From the NCBI RefSeq assembly GCF_011038645.2, contig NZ_CP064955.1, forward strand, positions 372,001 to 436,000: a stretch of DNA of 64,000 nt. Direction: 5' to 3'. The first letter of the stretch is position 1. Every line of letters starts with the position of its first letter. Shown piece by piece: positions 45,536 through 54,905 of this stretch. Source of the DNA: Corynebacterium qintianiae. GTDB taxonomy: Bacteria; Actinomycetota; Actinomycetes; Mycobacteriales; Mycobacteriaceae. Below the pieces are notes generated by a model, which had not been told where the DNA came from, ran no database searches, and worked only from the letters and a program-made list of their open reading frames with translations. The position numbers were made by a program, and so were the translations under genes.

Positions 45536-46774
45536 CTAGAACTTGGAGAAGCGCTTGATGAGCTGGTTTTCCATTTCCGTCCACGTCTCCGCCTTGTCCG
45601 TGAATGGCGCGGTGGGGACGTAGCCGCCGGCCTCGGTGGAGCCGAGCATGTACGCGAGGTAATCCTGCATACGCGGGTTGGCTAGGAGCAGCGAGTTGAG
45701 CGAGTCATCTTTGGCCCAGTCGGCGGCGTCTGCGAGCAGCTCGTAGGCCTTGCCCAGCTGCGCCGTATCCACGGCGTCGGTGCCTTTCTCAATGTCGGCG
45801 GAGAGACCGTTGAAAGAGTAAGCGTTGTCAGGGTGGACGGTGACCTCGAGCTCTCCCGCGTTAGCGGAGGTCATCAGATCCTCCCACGTAGAGACCCCAG
45901 CGAGCTCGTGATCGTCGTTCTCCAGGATCCACCGCCCGAGGTGCTTGGCGGACGGGAAAGTGAAGATTTCTCCGTACTTGCCCAGGAACACCGGCGCCGA
46001 TCCGAGGTAGGTGCGCAACGTGTACACGGTCTTGCCCTGAACGGTGATTTTTACCGGGTCGATTCCGGCCCTGGACCACTGCGAGGCGTCGTACGGGTCC
46101 TCGGAGGCGGCGCGCTTCTCCGCGTGATCCTGGGCTTGCTCGGCAGCCTCTGCTCTGGCGGTCTGGGCGGCGGCGATGCGGTCTGCGGCGGCGTTGACCG
46201 CGGCGTCGCTTAGCGACGCTCTCTCGACGACCCGGACCGAACCGTCAAGCGAGTGCACGACATCCTCCCAGCTCGCCAGAACGGCACGGCCCACACCGGA
46301 CCACTCGCTCATCCCGCTCTCACCCGCGAAGTGTTCCGAGCCCCGGGCGACGTTGCCCAGCACTGAGTGGGAGGCGAAGAAGATCTGCGCCTGTTCCGCA
46401 GCGGAGACATCCGCGAGCGAGCGGGAGATCTGGAACACCTTGGACAACTTGGCCACGTTCTCGTGGCTCGGGCGGCCCGCGAGGAACGCGGGGGCACCGA
46501 CGATGTCGTAGTAGTTCTTCTCGTCGGGCACGACCCGGTCATCACCCTGCGCGGAGAACTGTGCCCACCTCGGGTGGTCCGTCAGGTCGTGCGCGGCACC
46601 TGAATCGAGGTACGCGAGGAGATCCGCCGGGGTATTGAACACCAGGACCGAGGAGTCGTCACCGAGAAACGCCTGCCACTCCGCACCGTTTTCTTGCCAG
46701 GTGGGAGCCCAAAGGGTGAAGAAATCGCCCTCGGTCAGCGACAGTTTGACAGGGAGAATCGCGCGCGTGCTCAT
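45536..46774 (-). CDS. Conserved corynebacterial protein of unknown function
   Basis: A 412-residue soluble protein with no signal peptide or membrane segment. It is acidic, rich in Trp and Asp, with an Ala/Glu coiled-coil-like stretch at about residues 205-230 (AADRIAAAQTARAEAAEQAQ). No catalytic motif is apparent. I do not recognise a named family, but similar proteins occur at this locus in other corynebacteria, as far as I recall. ATG at 46774 is preceded by TAGAGT (46783-46788, minus strand) at 8 nt; TTG at 46783 would add three residues. Confidence 0.75.
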   Translation of the reverse strand: MSTRAILPVKLSLTEGDFFTLWAPTWQENGAEWQAFLGDDSSVLVFNTPADLLAYLDSGAAHDLTDHPRWAQFSAQGDDRVVPDEKNYYDIVGAPAFLAGRPSHENVAKLSKVFQISRSLADVSAAEQAQIFFASHSVLGNVARGSEHFAGESGMSEWSGVGRAVLASWEDVVHSLDGSVRVVERASLSDAAVNAAADRIAAAQTARAEAAEQAQDHAEKRAASEDPYDASQWSRAGIDPVKITVQGKTVYTLRTYLGSAPVFLGKYGEIFTFPSAKHLGRWILENDDHELAGVSTWEDLMTSANAGELEVTVHPDNAYSFNGLSADIEKGTDAVDTAQLGKAYELLADAADWAKDDSLNSLLLANPRMQDYLAYMLGSTEAGGYVPTAPFTDKAETWTEMENQLIKRFSKF

Positions 46775-46796
46775 GGTGCGCAACTCTACTAAAGAG

Positions 46797-47711
46797 CTAG
46801 GCTGCCGGCCGCCAGAAGCCCTTGAACGGCATGCCGATATTCTCTGTCCGCACTGGATTCATCTGCACCGGGTCACCCGCCTCGATGTACATGCCGTCCC
46901 CCGCGTACATGGCGACGTGGCCGTCCCACACCGCCAAATCCCCCGGTTGCAATTGGTCGTAGGAAACCTGGGTGCCGGTGGCCTGCTGGTGCGCCATGCG
47001 CGGCAGCTCCACCCCGGCTTGGCGGTAAGCCCACGAGGTTAAACCGGAGCAGTCGAAGCCGCCGGGCCCCGTCCCGCCCCACTTGTAGGGTGCACCGATT
47101 TGGCTCTTGGCGGCCTCCACCGCGGCGCGACCGGCGGCGCTGCCTTTGGGGGTTTCGTCGGCCGCGGGTTCCGGGGGAAGGTTTACTTCTCTGGCGTCGG
47201 ACGCGGCGAGCATCCGCAGCTCATCTGTCGCGCGCTGCGCCGAGGGCGACGCCTGCAGCTTCGGTTCGGCGTCGATGGATGCCACGACATCGAGTAGACG
47301 CCGGGTGTGCGGCCGCAGATCCGCCTCGAGCTGCTCCAAACGCGCCTGGACCTGCGCGTACGTGCGGTAGGCGAGTTCGGTCAGCCTGACCGCGGCGTGC
47401 AGGGCAGTACCCGGGGCGAGCGCCAGCGGTAGGAGCGTCGCAGCTTCGGCGAGGTAGCGCTGCCCCAGCGTGGCAATGTCGGTGCCCGCCTTCGGGATGA
47501 GAACGGCGGCGGCACCGGCGGTTTGATCGATGACACCACGGTTGGCGGAGAGGGCTTCGGCGGCGGTTGTCACCCGGGACGGGTCCGCGTCCACGACCCG
47601 GGCAAGCTCCGCGACCGCCGCCAGGCTGGGCAGCGAGGGAACCGGAACCGTTTCGAGCGCGTGCGGGATCCGCGCGGCGACTGCGGCGAGGACCTCGGAG
47701 GGTGAGATCAC
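46797..47711 (-). CDS. NlpC/P60 family protein
   Basis: A 304-residue protein whose C-terminal 115 residues are an NlpC/P60 cysteine peptidase domain: [20 protein letters not shown] supplies the catalytic Cys, and [15 protein letters not shown] the catalytic His. Such enzymes cut peptidoglycan stem peptides. The N-terminal 190 residues are helical and Ala-rich with no signal peptide, which is unusual for a wall hydrolase. It overlaps an upstream 94-residue gene by 4 nt. That pairing suggests export through a type VII (WXG100-like) or other non-Sec route; this is inference. Confidence 0.85.
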   Translation of the reverse strand: MISPSEVLAAVAARIPHALETVPVPSLPSLAAVAELARVVDADPSRVTTAAEALSANRGVIDQTAGAAAVLIPKAGTDIATLGQRYLAEAATLLPLALAPGTALHAAVRLTELAYRTYAQVQARLEQLEADLRPHTRRLLDVVASIDAEPKLQASPSAQRATDELRMLAASDAREVNLPPEPAADETPKGSAAGRAAVEAAKSQIGAPYKWGGTGPGGFDCSGLTSWAYRQAGVELPRMAHQQATGTQVSYDQLQPGDLAVWDGHVAMYAGDGMYIEAGDPVQMNPVRTENIGMPFKGFWRPAA

Positions 47712-47992
47712 GGCAGCGTCACCCCGAGCTCACGCGCGAGTGCGTCGTCCACGGCCCTCGCCGCGTCCACGGTGAGGTCCATGACATCGGCAATGCGCGA
47801 AGCTTCCTCGCGCAGCAACCAACCGCGCTCGTTGGCGCGCTCAATTGCATGCGCCAGCGCGGCAGCGAAGTCTGCAGTCGCGCCCGGGCCGGGAGCTGGG
47901 ACGGACGGGATCTCCCCAATGCCGGCGGCGGCCTCCCTCAGGGTCGCGGTGAGGTCAGCAACTGCGGGTGCGTCAACGATGAAAGATTTCAT
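47708..47992 (-). CDS. Small helical protein, possibly ESX/EspC-like
   Basis: A 94-residue, Ala-rich, two-helix protein ([20 protein letters not shown] at the start; [20 protein letters not shown] near the end) with no cysteine and no signal peptide. Its size, helical hairpin pattern and coupling (ATGA overlap) to the NlpC/P60 gene resemble small type VII secretion partner proteins, but a clear W-x-G motif is absent (only [11 protein letters not shown] in the middle). The family is not recognised with certainty. Confidence 0.6.
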   Translation of the reverse strand: MKSFIVDAPAVADLTATLREAAAGIGEIPSVPAPGPGATADFAAALAHAIERANERGWLLREEASRIADVMDLTVDAARAVDDALARELGVTLP

Positions 47993-48048
47993 GTCCTATT
48001 GGACTGTGAAATCCCGCACCGGGTTCCATGGGGTGCGAAACTCGTAAC

Positions 48049-48054
48049 TAGCAT
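48049..48054 (+). promoter_or_regulatory. -10 box of upp
   Basis: TAGCAT ends 7 nt before the upp ATG at 48062. This supports 48062 as a leaderless start rather than the in-frame ATG at 48053, which lies within the promoter. Confidence 0.4.
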
Positions 48055-48061
48055 GGGCCGC

Positions 48062-48697
48062 ATGGACATCACCGTGGTTGATCATCCCCTGGCCGCCTCC
48101 CGCCTGACGATCATGCGCGACGAGCGCAGCAACAATTCCGCGTTCCGGGCGGCTCTGGCGGACCTCGGCGCCATGCTGATCTACGAGGCGTCCCGCGGCC
48201 TCGAGGTGGAGCACTTTAGTTGCAGCACGCCGGTGGGGCAGGCCGACGGAGTGCGTCTGGCGCAGCCACCGATTATCGTGCCCATCATCCGCGCGGGCCT
48301 GGGCATGATCGACCCGGCGCTCTCCATGATCCCGGATGCCCAGGTCGGTTTCATCGGCCTCGCCCGCGACGAGGAAACCCACGAGCCGGTGCCGTACCTG
48401 GAGGCTCTGCCCGAGGACCTGTCGGGCCAGCCGGTGTTCCTGGTGGACCCGATGCTCGCCACCGGCGGGTCCCTGATCCACGCCATCGACTTGCTCACGG
48501 GTCGCGGGGCGGACGACATTACGTGCATTTGTATTGTGTCGGCGCAAGCGGGCGTCGACAAGCTTGAAGCTCATTGCCCTGACGTGCGGCTTCTGACCGC
48601 GGCGATCGACCCGGGGCTCAACTCGGACGCGTATATCGTTCCGGGCTTGGGCGACGCGGGCGACCGGCTGTACGGGCCACGCAACATTCACCTGTAG
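48062..48697 (+). CDS. upp: Uracil phosphoribosyltransferase
   Basis: A 211-residue salvage enzyme that makes UMP from uracil and PRPP. Landmarks are [20 protein letters not shown] at the start, the uracil/PRPP site [12 protein letters not shown], the PRPP loop [19 protein letters not shown], and the C-terminal uracil-binding segment [18 protein letters not shown] at 48062 gives the standard N-terminus MDITVVDHP. Confidence 0.97.
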   Translation: MDITVVDHPLAASRLTIMRDERSNNSAFRAALADLGAMLIYEASRGLEVEHFSCSTPVGQADGVRLAQPPIIVPIIRAGLGMIDPALSMIPDAQVGFIGLARDEETHEPVPYLEALPEDLSGQPVFLVDPMLATGGSLIHAIDLLTGRGADDITCICIVSAQAGVDKLEAHCPDVRLLTAAIDPGLNSDAYIVPGLGDAGDRLYGPRNIHL

Positions 48698-48756
48698 CGG
48701 GCAGCTGTAGTAGGCTCGGGCCCGTCATATTGGGGGATATGCAGCGGGGGGCTGTT

Positions 48757-49182
48757 ATGGCGGACATCATGCCGCAATCCAACTGGGCCAGTTACGGTTT
48801 CGTATTGTCGGAGCGCCTACGTGCGCTGCGGGAGATGAGGGGGTTGAGTCAGCGCAGGCTGGCGGAGTTGTCGGGGGTGTCGCGAAGTTTGATCTCCAAT
48901 CTTGAGCGCAACCAGTACAACATGTCGCGCTCGGCAGACCCGACGCTGTCGACGGTCTACCGCATCGCACACGCTCTGCACGTACCTCCAGTGGCGCTGT
49001 TGCCAGCCTCGGACGCGGTGGTGGCGTCGCGCTGCGCGGAGGATGCCGCGGCTGTCACCGAGGTACGAGCCGTGTGGCCGGCCTCGCCCGAGGACACCGC
49101 GCGTTTCGACGAAACGTATCTCACAAGCGGACCCGCGTCGCACCCGCCGCGCTTCAACCGTGCATCCGGCACAGCCGTGTGA
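48757..49182 (+). CDS. XRE-family transcriptional regulator
   Basis: A 141-residue protein with an N-terminal HTH_3 domain (residues 17-78): LRALREMRGLSQRRLAELSG, then VSRSLISNLERNQYN and TVYRIAHALHVPPVALL. The C-terminal 60 residues have no recognisable effector domain. A G-rich ribosome binding site (GCGGGGG) precedes ATG 48757; an in-frame upstream ATG at 48739 is less likely. The target is unknown; it may regulate the neighbouring upp or amidohydrolase gene. Confidence 0.85.
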   Translation: MADIMPQSNWASYGFVLSERLRALREMRGLSQRRLAELSGVSRSLISNLERNQYNMSRSADPTLSTVYRIAHALHVPPVALLPASDAVVASRCAEDAAAVTEVRAVWPASPEDTARFDETYLTSGPASHPPRFNRASGTAV

Positions 49183-49251
49183 TGAACCGCTTGGTCTAGT
49201 TGGTAGACTCGGCCCGAGGATAATATTCACGGGTATGAGCAGGAGGGCCAG

Positions 49252-49287
49252 GTGGGATCGGTGGGATCGGTGGGTTCAGTGGGACGA
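49252..49287 (+). repeat. 9-bp tandem repeat at amidohydrolase start
   Basis: GTGGGATCG occurs twice in tandem (49252-49260, 49261-49269), then as GTGGGTTCA and GTGGGACGA (to 49287). Each unit supplies an in-frame GTG codon, encoding a Gly-Ser-Val repeat at the N-terminus of the following gene. Only the first GTG has AGGAGG at proper distance (5 nt). Confidence 0.75.
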
Positions 49288-50481
49288 GCGGGCGCGGGAG
49301 CCGGCATCGCCGCCGCTGTCAACGAGTGGGTGCGCGCCAACGAAGCCACGATGACGGGCTGGCGCCGCCACATCCACGCCCACCCCGAACTCTCCCATGA
49401 GGAGGTCGAGACCACGGCGTTCATCTCCGAGGTACTCACGCAACGGGGGATGAACCCGGTCCCGTTTCCGGGCACGGGGCTCTACGTGGATCTCGGGCCC
49501 GAAGGCGGCGACCGGCTGGCGTTTCGCGCCGACATCGACGCCCTGCGCGTCGCCGAGATTTCCGGACTCGAGTTCGCCTCCGGAACCCCGGGCGTGTCCC
49601 ACTCCTGCGGCCATGACGTGCACACCACGATCTGCCTGGCCTTGGCCTGCGCTTTGGCGGAGCTCCACCTCGACCACGGGATCCGCATCATCTTCCAGCC
49701 CGCCGAGGAGGTCATGGGTGGGGGAGCGGTGGATGTGATCCGCTGGGGCGGGTTGCAGAACGTGGCCGCAATTTACGCGCTGCACGTCGAGCCGTCGCTA
49801 CGCGTCGGTCAGATCGGGGTGCGTACCGGCGCGATCACCTCGGCCGCGGACGTGATCAACCTCGAGATCACGGGTCCCGGCGGCCACACCTCGCGCCCGC
49901 AGAAGACCGCGGACGTGATCTACGCGTTGGGCGCGGTGGCAACCCAGTTGCCTGCGCTGCTGTCGCGCCGCATCGACCCGCGCACGGGCACAGTCGTGGT
50001 TTTTGGTGCCGTCGAGGCCGGCGGTGCGCCCAACGCGATTCCCAAGTCGGGTCGGCTCAAGGGCACGGTCCGAACCTCGGACATTGGCACATGGCGTGCG
50101 CTTGAGGGGCTGATCACCGAGCTCATCGGGCAGATCCTCGCCCCCACCGGGTGCGACTTCGACCTGCACTACAAGCGCGGCGTTCCACCTGTGCTTAACG
50201 ACGACGTCGCGACCGCCCTGGCTGTCGAAGCCGGCCGCTCCGTGGACCCGCACGCCGTGGTGTCCACACCGCAGTCCTCCGGAGGGGAGGACTTCTCCTG
50301 GTACCTCGAGCACGTGCCCGGTGCAATGGTTCGCTTGGGCGCGTGGAACGGCAGGGGAGAGAAGCAGGATTTGCACCAGGGTGACCTCAACGTGGACGAA
50401 AAGGCGATCGGCGTGGGCGTGCGCCTGTTCGGCGCCGTGGTGGAGAAGTACTTCGCTGCTGTCGCCGCCGATGAAGGGTGA
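49252..50481 (+). CDS. M20-family amidohydrolase
   Basis: A 409-residue cytosolic metallohydrolase of the M20D type (N-acyl-amino-acid amidohydrolases). Motifs are WRRHIHAHPELSHEE near residue 38, RADIDALRVAE, SCGHDVHTTICLALA with metal-binding Cys/His, IIFQPAEEVMGGGAVDVI, YALHVEPSLRVG, GPGGHTSRP and SSGGEDFSWYLEHVPG near the end. Such enzymes hydrolyse acylated amino acids or peptides; the substrate is not predictable. The N-terminus begins with a Gly-Ser-Val repeat from the 9-bp tandem repeat. A paralogue of low similarity lies at 57050. Confidence 0.9.
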   Translation: MGSVGSVGSVGRAGAGAGIAAAVNEWVRANEATMTGWRRHIHAHPELSHEEVETTAFISEVLTQRGMNPVPFPGTGLYVDLGPEGGDRLAFRADIDALRVAEISGLEFASGTPGVSHSCGHDVHTTICLALACALAELHLDHGIRIIFQPAEEVMGGGAVDVIRWGGLQNVAAIYALHVEPSLRVGQIGVRTGAITSAADVINLEITGPGGHTSRPQKTADVIYALGAVATQLPALLSRRIDPRTGTVVVFGAVEAGGAPNAIPKSGRLKGTVRTSDIGTWRALEGLITELIGQILAPTGCDFDLHYKRGVPPVLNDDVATALAVEAGRSVDPHAVVSTPQSSGGEDFSWYLEHVPGAMVRLGAWNGRGEKQDLHQGDLNVDEKAIGVGVRLFGAVVEKYFAAVAADEG

Positions 50482-50535
50482 ATGTAGACTTGCCTCCGGC
50501 AAACTGACCCGAGCTCAGCACGGAGGAATACGTAG

Positions 50536-51942
50536 GTGTCCAAGAAGATCGTCATCATCGGTGGTGGCCCCGCAGGCTACGAGGCCGCGCTCGCAGGCTC
50601 GAAGTACGGGGCGGACATCACCCTGATCGAGAATCGGGCCATCGGCGGTTCCGCGATCAACCTCGACGTCGTGCCCTCGAAGGGTTTCATCGCGGCGTCC
50701 AACATCAAGACCGACCTGCGCCGCGCCGACGACATGGGCCTCAACCATGGCCTGGGTGGGGCGAGTCTGCTCATCACGGCGCTGAACAACCGCGTTGTAG
50801 CGCTTGCCTCCGAGCAGGCCCGCGACATAAAGATGCAGCTCGAGCGTGCCGGGGTGAAGGTCATCCGCGGCATGGCCGCCCTGTCCTCCGAGCAGACCGG
50901 CCACACCACCCACAGCGTGAAGGTGACGTACCCGGACGGCAACTTCGAGCGTGTCGACGCTGACATGGTGCTCGTCTGTACCGGAGCGTCCCCGCGCGTG
51001 ATCAAGGGTGCGGAGCCGGACGGCAAGCGCATCCTGAACTGGCGGCAGGTCTACGACCTGATCGAGCAGCCGGAGCACCTCATCGTGGTCGGCTCGGGCG
51101 TGACCGGTGCAGAGTTCGTCTCCGCTTTCGCCGAGCTCGGCGTGAAGGTCACCATGGTCTCATCCGGCAGCCGCATCCTGCCGCACGACGACGCGGACGC
51201 CGCCGACGTGCTCGAGAGCGTACTGGCGGGACGCGGTGTTGAGGTGGTCAAGGACGCTTACGCCGACAGCGTGGTGAACACCGGTGATGGCGTTGTAGTG
51301 ACCACCAAGGACGGGCGCACCATCGAAGGCTCCCACTGCATCATGTCCATCGGCTCCATCCCGAACACTAAGGACCTGGGCCTCGAGGCGAACGGCGTGG
51401 CCATGACGCCGTCCGGCCACATTCACGTTGACAGGGTCTCGCGCACCAACGTCGCCGGCATTTACGCCGCGGGTGACTGTTCGGACCTCATGCCACTGGC
51501 TTCCGTCGCCGCGATGCAGGGCCGGATTGCCATGCACCACGCCCTCGGCGAGGGTGTGGAGCCGCTACGCCTGAAGACGGTGGGCAACGCCGTGTTCACC
51601 CGCCCAGAAATCGCCGCCGTCGGCGTCACCGAGCAGCAGATCACGAACGGCGAGGTCGACGCAGACGTGATCAAGCTCGAGCTGTCCACCAACCCGCGCG
51701 CCAAGATGCGTTCGCTGCAGCACGGCTTCGTCAAAATTTTCGCCCGCAAGGGCTCTGGCCAAGTGCTGGGCGGTGTCATCGTCGCGCCGACCGCCTCCGA
51801 GCTCATCCTCTCGCTGACCATCGCGGTGACCAACAACCTCAGCGTGGCGCAGCTCGCCGAGTCGATGGCGGTCTACCCGTCGCTGTCGGGCTCGATCACC
51901 GAGGCAGCCCGCCGCCTGGTGACCTCCACCGACCTGGATTAG
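50536..51942 (+). CDS. lpdA: NAD(P)H-quinone dehydrogenase LpdA
   Basis: A 468-residue flavoprotein of the dihydrolipoamide dehydrogenase superfamily. The FAD motif is KKIVIIGGGPAGYEAALAGS at the start; the NAD(P) motif is LIVVGSGVTGAEFVSAFAEL; GIYAAGDCSDLMPLASVAAM is the second FAD motif. The redox-active C-x4-C is missing: the site reads GGSAINLDVVPSKGFI, with Ser/Ala and Val replacing both cysteines. This matches the LpdA group (Rv3303c-like), which reduces quinones rather than disulfides. GTG at 50536 follows GGAGG. Confidence 0.93.
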   Translation: MSKKIVIIGGGPAGYEAALAGSKYGADITLIENRAIGGSAINLDVVPSKGFIAASNIKTDLRRADDMGLNHGLGGASLLITALNNRVVALASEQARDIKMQLERAGVKVIRGMAALSSEQTGHTTHSVKVTYPDGNFERVDADMVLVCTGASPRVIKGAEPDGKRILNWRQVYDLIEQPEHLIVVGSGVTGAEFVSAFAELGVKVTMVSSGSRILPHDDADAADVLESVLAGRGVEVVKDAYADSVVNTGDGVVVTTKDGRTIEGSHCIMSIGSIPNTKDLGLEANGVAMTPSGHIHVDRVSRTNVAGIYAAGDCSDLMPLASVAAMQGRIAMHHALGEGVEPLRLKTVGNAVFTRPEIAAVGVTEQQITNGEVDADVIKLELSTNPRAKMRSLQHGFVKIFARKGSGQVLGGVIVAPTASELILSLTIAVTNNLSVAQLAESMAVYPSLSGSITEAARRLVTSTDLD

Positions 51943-53226
51943 CTACAGTTTCGGGAACGCCCTCTGCGGGCAGCTGTCGCGCGGGCACATCTCGCAACCG
52001 GGGCCGATTGGGGTGGCGGAGCCGGGGCTGAGATCCAGACCGTCGGCGTAGACGAGCTGCTCGGCGTGCGCGATGTCACAGCCGAGCGCGACCGCGTTCT
52101 CTTGGCGGGGCTCGCCGAAACCGGAGGTGGGCCCCTGCACCATGCGCGCCACCCACAGGAACCGGCCGCCGTCGGGCATGACGGAGACCTGGCGTGTCAC
52201 CCGGTTCGGGGTGTCGAAGGCGCGGTGCACCACCCACAGCGGGCACGTGCCTCCGGACATCGCGAACGGGAATGACGTAGTGGACTGGCGCTTGGAAATA
52301 TTGCCGGCGCGGTCGGTGCGGATGAAAAAGAAAGGTACGGCGGCCGCGCCGGGCCGCTGAAGGGTGCCCAGGCGCTGACAGGTGGACTCGAAGCTGGTGC
52401 CGAACCGCGCCGCGGTCACCTCAATGTCGTACCGGGTGCTCACAGCCGTTTCCAAAATCTCCGTGTAGGGCATGGTCACCGCGGCGGCGTAATACTGCGC
52501 CAAGCCGTGGCGGGCGATCGCCCTCGACTTCCCCACCTCCATGGTGCCGGGGCGGGCGTCCAAGTGGGCGTCGATAAGCGAGCTGTGAGTCAGGAGACCG
52601 TAGTGGTAGGCCAACTCGAAACACTGCTGGGCCTCGGTGAGCCCGGCGCGCAGGCGTAGCTCGCGCGCTGGGGCGTCGACGGCGGAGCGGGGGCCGCCGA
52701 CAAGCTCGGCCGCCTGGTTGAACCGCACTGTGTAACCGAGGCGCTGGTCGAAGGCTGCCGCGAGACTGGTGAGCCGCGCCTGGCGCCCTCGCGCTCCGGA
52801 GGCCAAATCCTCCGCCGCGCGGTCGAGGTCGTCGAAGTAGTTGCGGCTGTCCTGGAAAAAATTGCGCACCGCGGTATACGGGTTCACGGCCTCGACCCCG
52901 ATGGTGCGCGGGATGGCCAGGATGCTGTCGGCCACACCGGGGTAGCGGGCGATCACGTTGCGCAGCACGTCCTGGGGAACGGACGGGAGCAGGCCCGACA
53001 GTTCAGCGAGGGTGCGGCGTTCGTCGTCGCCCGAGAAGTAGGCGGGGTCGAGGCCGAAAACCCGCGTGAGCTGGACGAGGACAGAGACAGTCAATGGGCG
53101 CTGGTCATTCTCCAGCTGGTTGAGGTAGCTGGTGGAGATGCCGATCCGACGTGCCATATCCACCTGGGTCAGGTCGTGCTGGCGGCGCACCGTCCGAATC
53201 CGTCCCCCCGCGAAAAGCTTCGTCAT
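51943..53226 (-). CDS. prpR: ScfR-type regulator, RamB/PrpR-like
   Basis: A 427-residue regulator. The N-terminal HTH (residues 8-65) reads IRTVRRQHDLTQVDMARRIG followed by STSYLNQLENDQRPLTVSV. The large C-terminal part is of the short-chain fatty acyl regulator class (IrrE-like peptidase fold plus C-terminal domain), with a conserved cysteine-rich end GPGCEMCPRDSCPQRAFPKL. It is divergent from prpDBC, the position of PrpR in C. glutamicum, so it probably controls the methylcitrate genes in response to propionyl-CoA pathway metabolites. ATG at 53226 (TKLFAGGRIRTV) is chosen over an upstream in-frame start. Its stop abuts the lpdA stop. Confidence 0.85.
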   Translation of the reverse strand: MTKLFAGGRIRTVRRQHDLTQVDMARRIGISTSYLNQLENDQRPLTVSVLVQLTRVFGLDPAYFSGDDERRTLAELSGLLPSVPQDVLRNVIARYPGVADSILAIPRTIGVEAVNPYTAVRNFFQDSRNYFDDLDRAAEDLASGARGRQARLTSLAAAFDQRLGYTVRFNQAAELVGGPRSAVDAPARELRLRAGLTEAQQCFELAYHYGLLTHSSLIDAHLDARPGTMEVGKSRAIARHGLAQYYAAAVTMPYTEILETAVSTRYDIEVTAARFGTSFESTCQRLGTLQRPGAAAVPFFFIRTDRAGNISKRQSTTSFPFAMSGGTCPLWVVHRAFDTPNRVTRQVSVMPDGGRFLWVARMVQGPTSGFGEPRQENAVALGCDIAHAEQLVYADGLDLSPGSATPIGPGCEMCPRDSCPQRAFPKL

Positions 53227-53260
53227 CCCGGGCACCGTCCTTCCGCTCGCGTGAACTGGG

Positions 53261-53309
53261 ATTTCACAAATTTTACACAAGGGTCCAGATACGCTCGCAT
53301 AATTTCACA
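53261..53309. promoter_or_regulatory. prpR/prpD divergent control region with repeats
   Basis: ATTTCACA occurs at 53261-53268 and at 53302-53309, 41 nt apart, about four helical turns. The first copy adjoins a minus-strand TAAAAT box (53275-53270) for prpR; a TACTAT box for prpD lies at 53344-53349. The layout suits a regulator bound on one DNA face between the two promoters. RamB-type TTTGC motifs were not clearly seen. Confidence 0.45.
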
Positions 53310-53393
53310 TTTTCAATCATGGCGGGCGTCACATCAATGCTTCTACTATGAGGTGAACCATTGTCACCGCGATGCGAGGAGTCACGCACCCCC

Positions 53394-54905
53394 ATGATCA
53401 ACCACGAAGTACGCACCCACCTCTCCGCCGAAGAATTCCCGATCGAGGAGCACCTGGCCTACAAGGTGGCCAAGGTCGCCGCGGACGCAGTCGAGGTCCC
53501 GGAGGACACCAAGGAGATGATCATCAACCGGATCATCGACAACGCCTCCGTCGCCGTCGCCTCCTTCGCGCGCCGCCCCGTCACCTCCGCCCGCGTCATG
53601 GCGCAGGCACACCCCGTCACCGAGGGCGGAGCCCCGGTCTTCGGCGTCGACGGCAACTATTCTGCGGAGTGGGTCGCCTTCGCCAACGGCACCGCCGTGC
53701 GCGAGCTCGACTTCCACGACACCTTCCTCGCGGCCGAATACTCCCACCCGGGCGACAACATTCCGCCGATCCTCGCCGTGGCCCAGCACAAGAACCTCGA
53801 CGGCAAGGCCCTGATCCGCGGCATCGCCACCGGGTACGAGATCCAGGTCAACCTGGTCAAGGGCATCTCCCTGCACGAGTTCAAGATCGACCACGTCGCG
53901 CACCTCGGCCCGTCGGTCGCGGCTGGCATCGGCACCATGCTCGGCCTCGACGTCGATACCATTTACCAGGCCGTCGGCCAGGCACTGCACACCACAACCG
54001 CCACCCGCCAGTCGCGCAAGGGCCTGATATCGTCCTGGAAGGCGTCCGCCCCGGCTTTCGCCGGCAAGATGGCAATTGAGGCCGTCGACCGGGCGATGCG
54101 CGGAGAGGGCGCGCCCGCCCCGATCTGGGAGGGTGAGGACGGCGTCATCGCGTGGCTGCTGCACTCTCCGGAGCGCACCTACGTCGTGCCGCTGCCGGCC
54201 GACGGCGAGGAGAAGCGCGCCATCCTGGACACCTACACCAAGGAGCACTCCGCGGAATACCAGGCGCAGGCCCCGATCGACCTGGCCCGCCGCATGAAGG
54301 CCACGATTGCCCAGGAGGGCAAGACCACCGCCGACATCGAGTCGGTGGTCCTGCACACCTCGCACCACACCCACTACGTCATCGGTACCGGTGCGAACGA
54401 CCCCCAGAAGATGGATCCGACCGCCTCGCGTGAGACCCTCGACCACTCGATCATGTACATGTTCGCTGTGGCCCTCGAGGACGGTACCTGGCACCACGTC
54501 GACTCCTACACCCCGGAGCGCGCGGGCCGCCCGGAGACCGTCGAGCTGTGGCACAAGGTCTCCACGGTGGAGGACCCGGAGTGGACGCGCCGCTACCACT
54601 CGACCGACCCGAATGAGAAGGCCTTCGGCGCCAAGGCGTTCATCACCTTCTCCGACGGCACCGTCATCGAGGACGAGATGGCTGTCGCCGACGCCCACCC
54701 GCTCGGCGCCCGCCCCTTTGGCCGCGAGGACTACATCCGCAAGTTCCGCACCCTGGCCGAGGGCATCGTTTCCCCGGAGGAGCAGGAGCGCTTCCTCGCC
54801 GCCGCGCAGGACCTGGAGAACCTCACCGATTTGCGCGAGCTCAACGTCCGCGTCACCGACGAGGCAGCTGCGCAGGCCCCCGAGACACCGGCAGGCATCT
54901 TCTGA
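53394..54905 (+). CDS. prpD: 2-methylcitrate dehydratase
   Basis: A 503-residue MmgE/PrpD family enzyme that dehydrates 2-methylcitrate in the methylcitrate cycle of propionate breakdown. Landmarks are [56 protein letters not shown], and [23 protein letters not shown] at 53394 ([15 protein letters not shown]) gives the normal PrpD N-terminus; GCGAGGAG lies 12 nt upstream. It is first in the prpDBC operon and overlaps prpB by one base (TGATG). Confidence 0.96.
   Translation: MINHEVRTHLSAEEFPIEEHLAYKVAKVAADAVEVPEDTKEMIINRIIDNASVAVASFARRPVTSARVMAQAHPVTEGGAPVFGVDGNYSAEWVAFANGTAVRELDFHDTFLAAEYSHPGDNIPPILAVAQHKNLDGKALIRGIATGYEIQVNLVKGISLHEFKIDHVAHLGPSVAAGIGTMLGLDVDTIYQAVGQALHTTTATRQSRKGLISSWKASAPAFAGKMAIEAVDRAMRGEGAPAPIWEGEDGVIAWLLHSPERTYVVPLPADGEEKRAILDTYTKEHSAEYQAQAPIDLARRMKATIAQEGKTTADIESVVLHTSHHTHYVIGTGANDPQKMDPTASRETLDHSIMYMFAVALEDGTWHHVDSYTPERAGRPETVELWHKVSTVEDPEWTRRYHSTDPNEKAFGAKAFITFSDGTVIEDEMAVADAHPLGARPFGREDYIRKFRTLAEGIVSPEEQERFLAAAQDLENLTDLRELNVRVTDEAAAQAPETPAGIF

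Noticed and set aside
49194-49208. GTCTA-N5-TAGAC near the amidohydrolase gene
   Set aside because: The arms are inverted relative to the McbR site and the spacer is 5 nt, so it is not an McbR operator.
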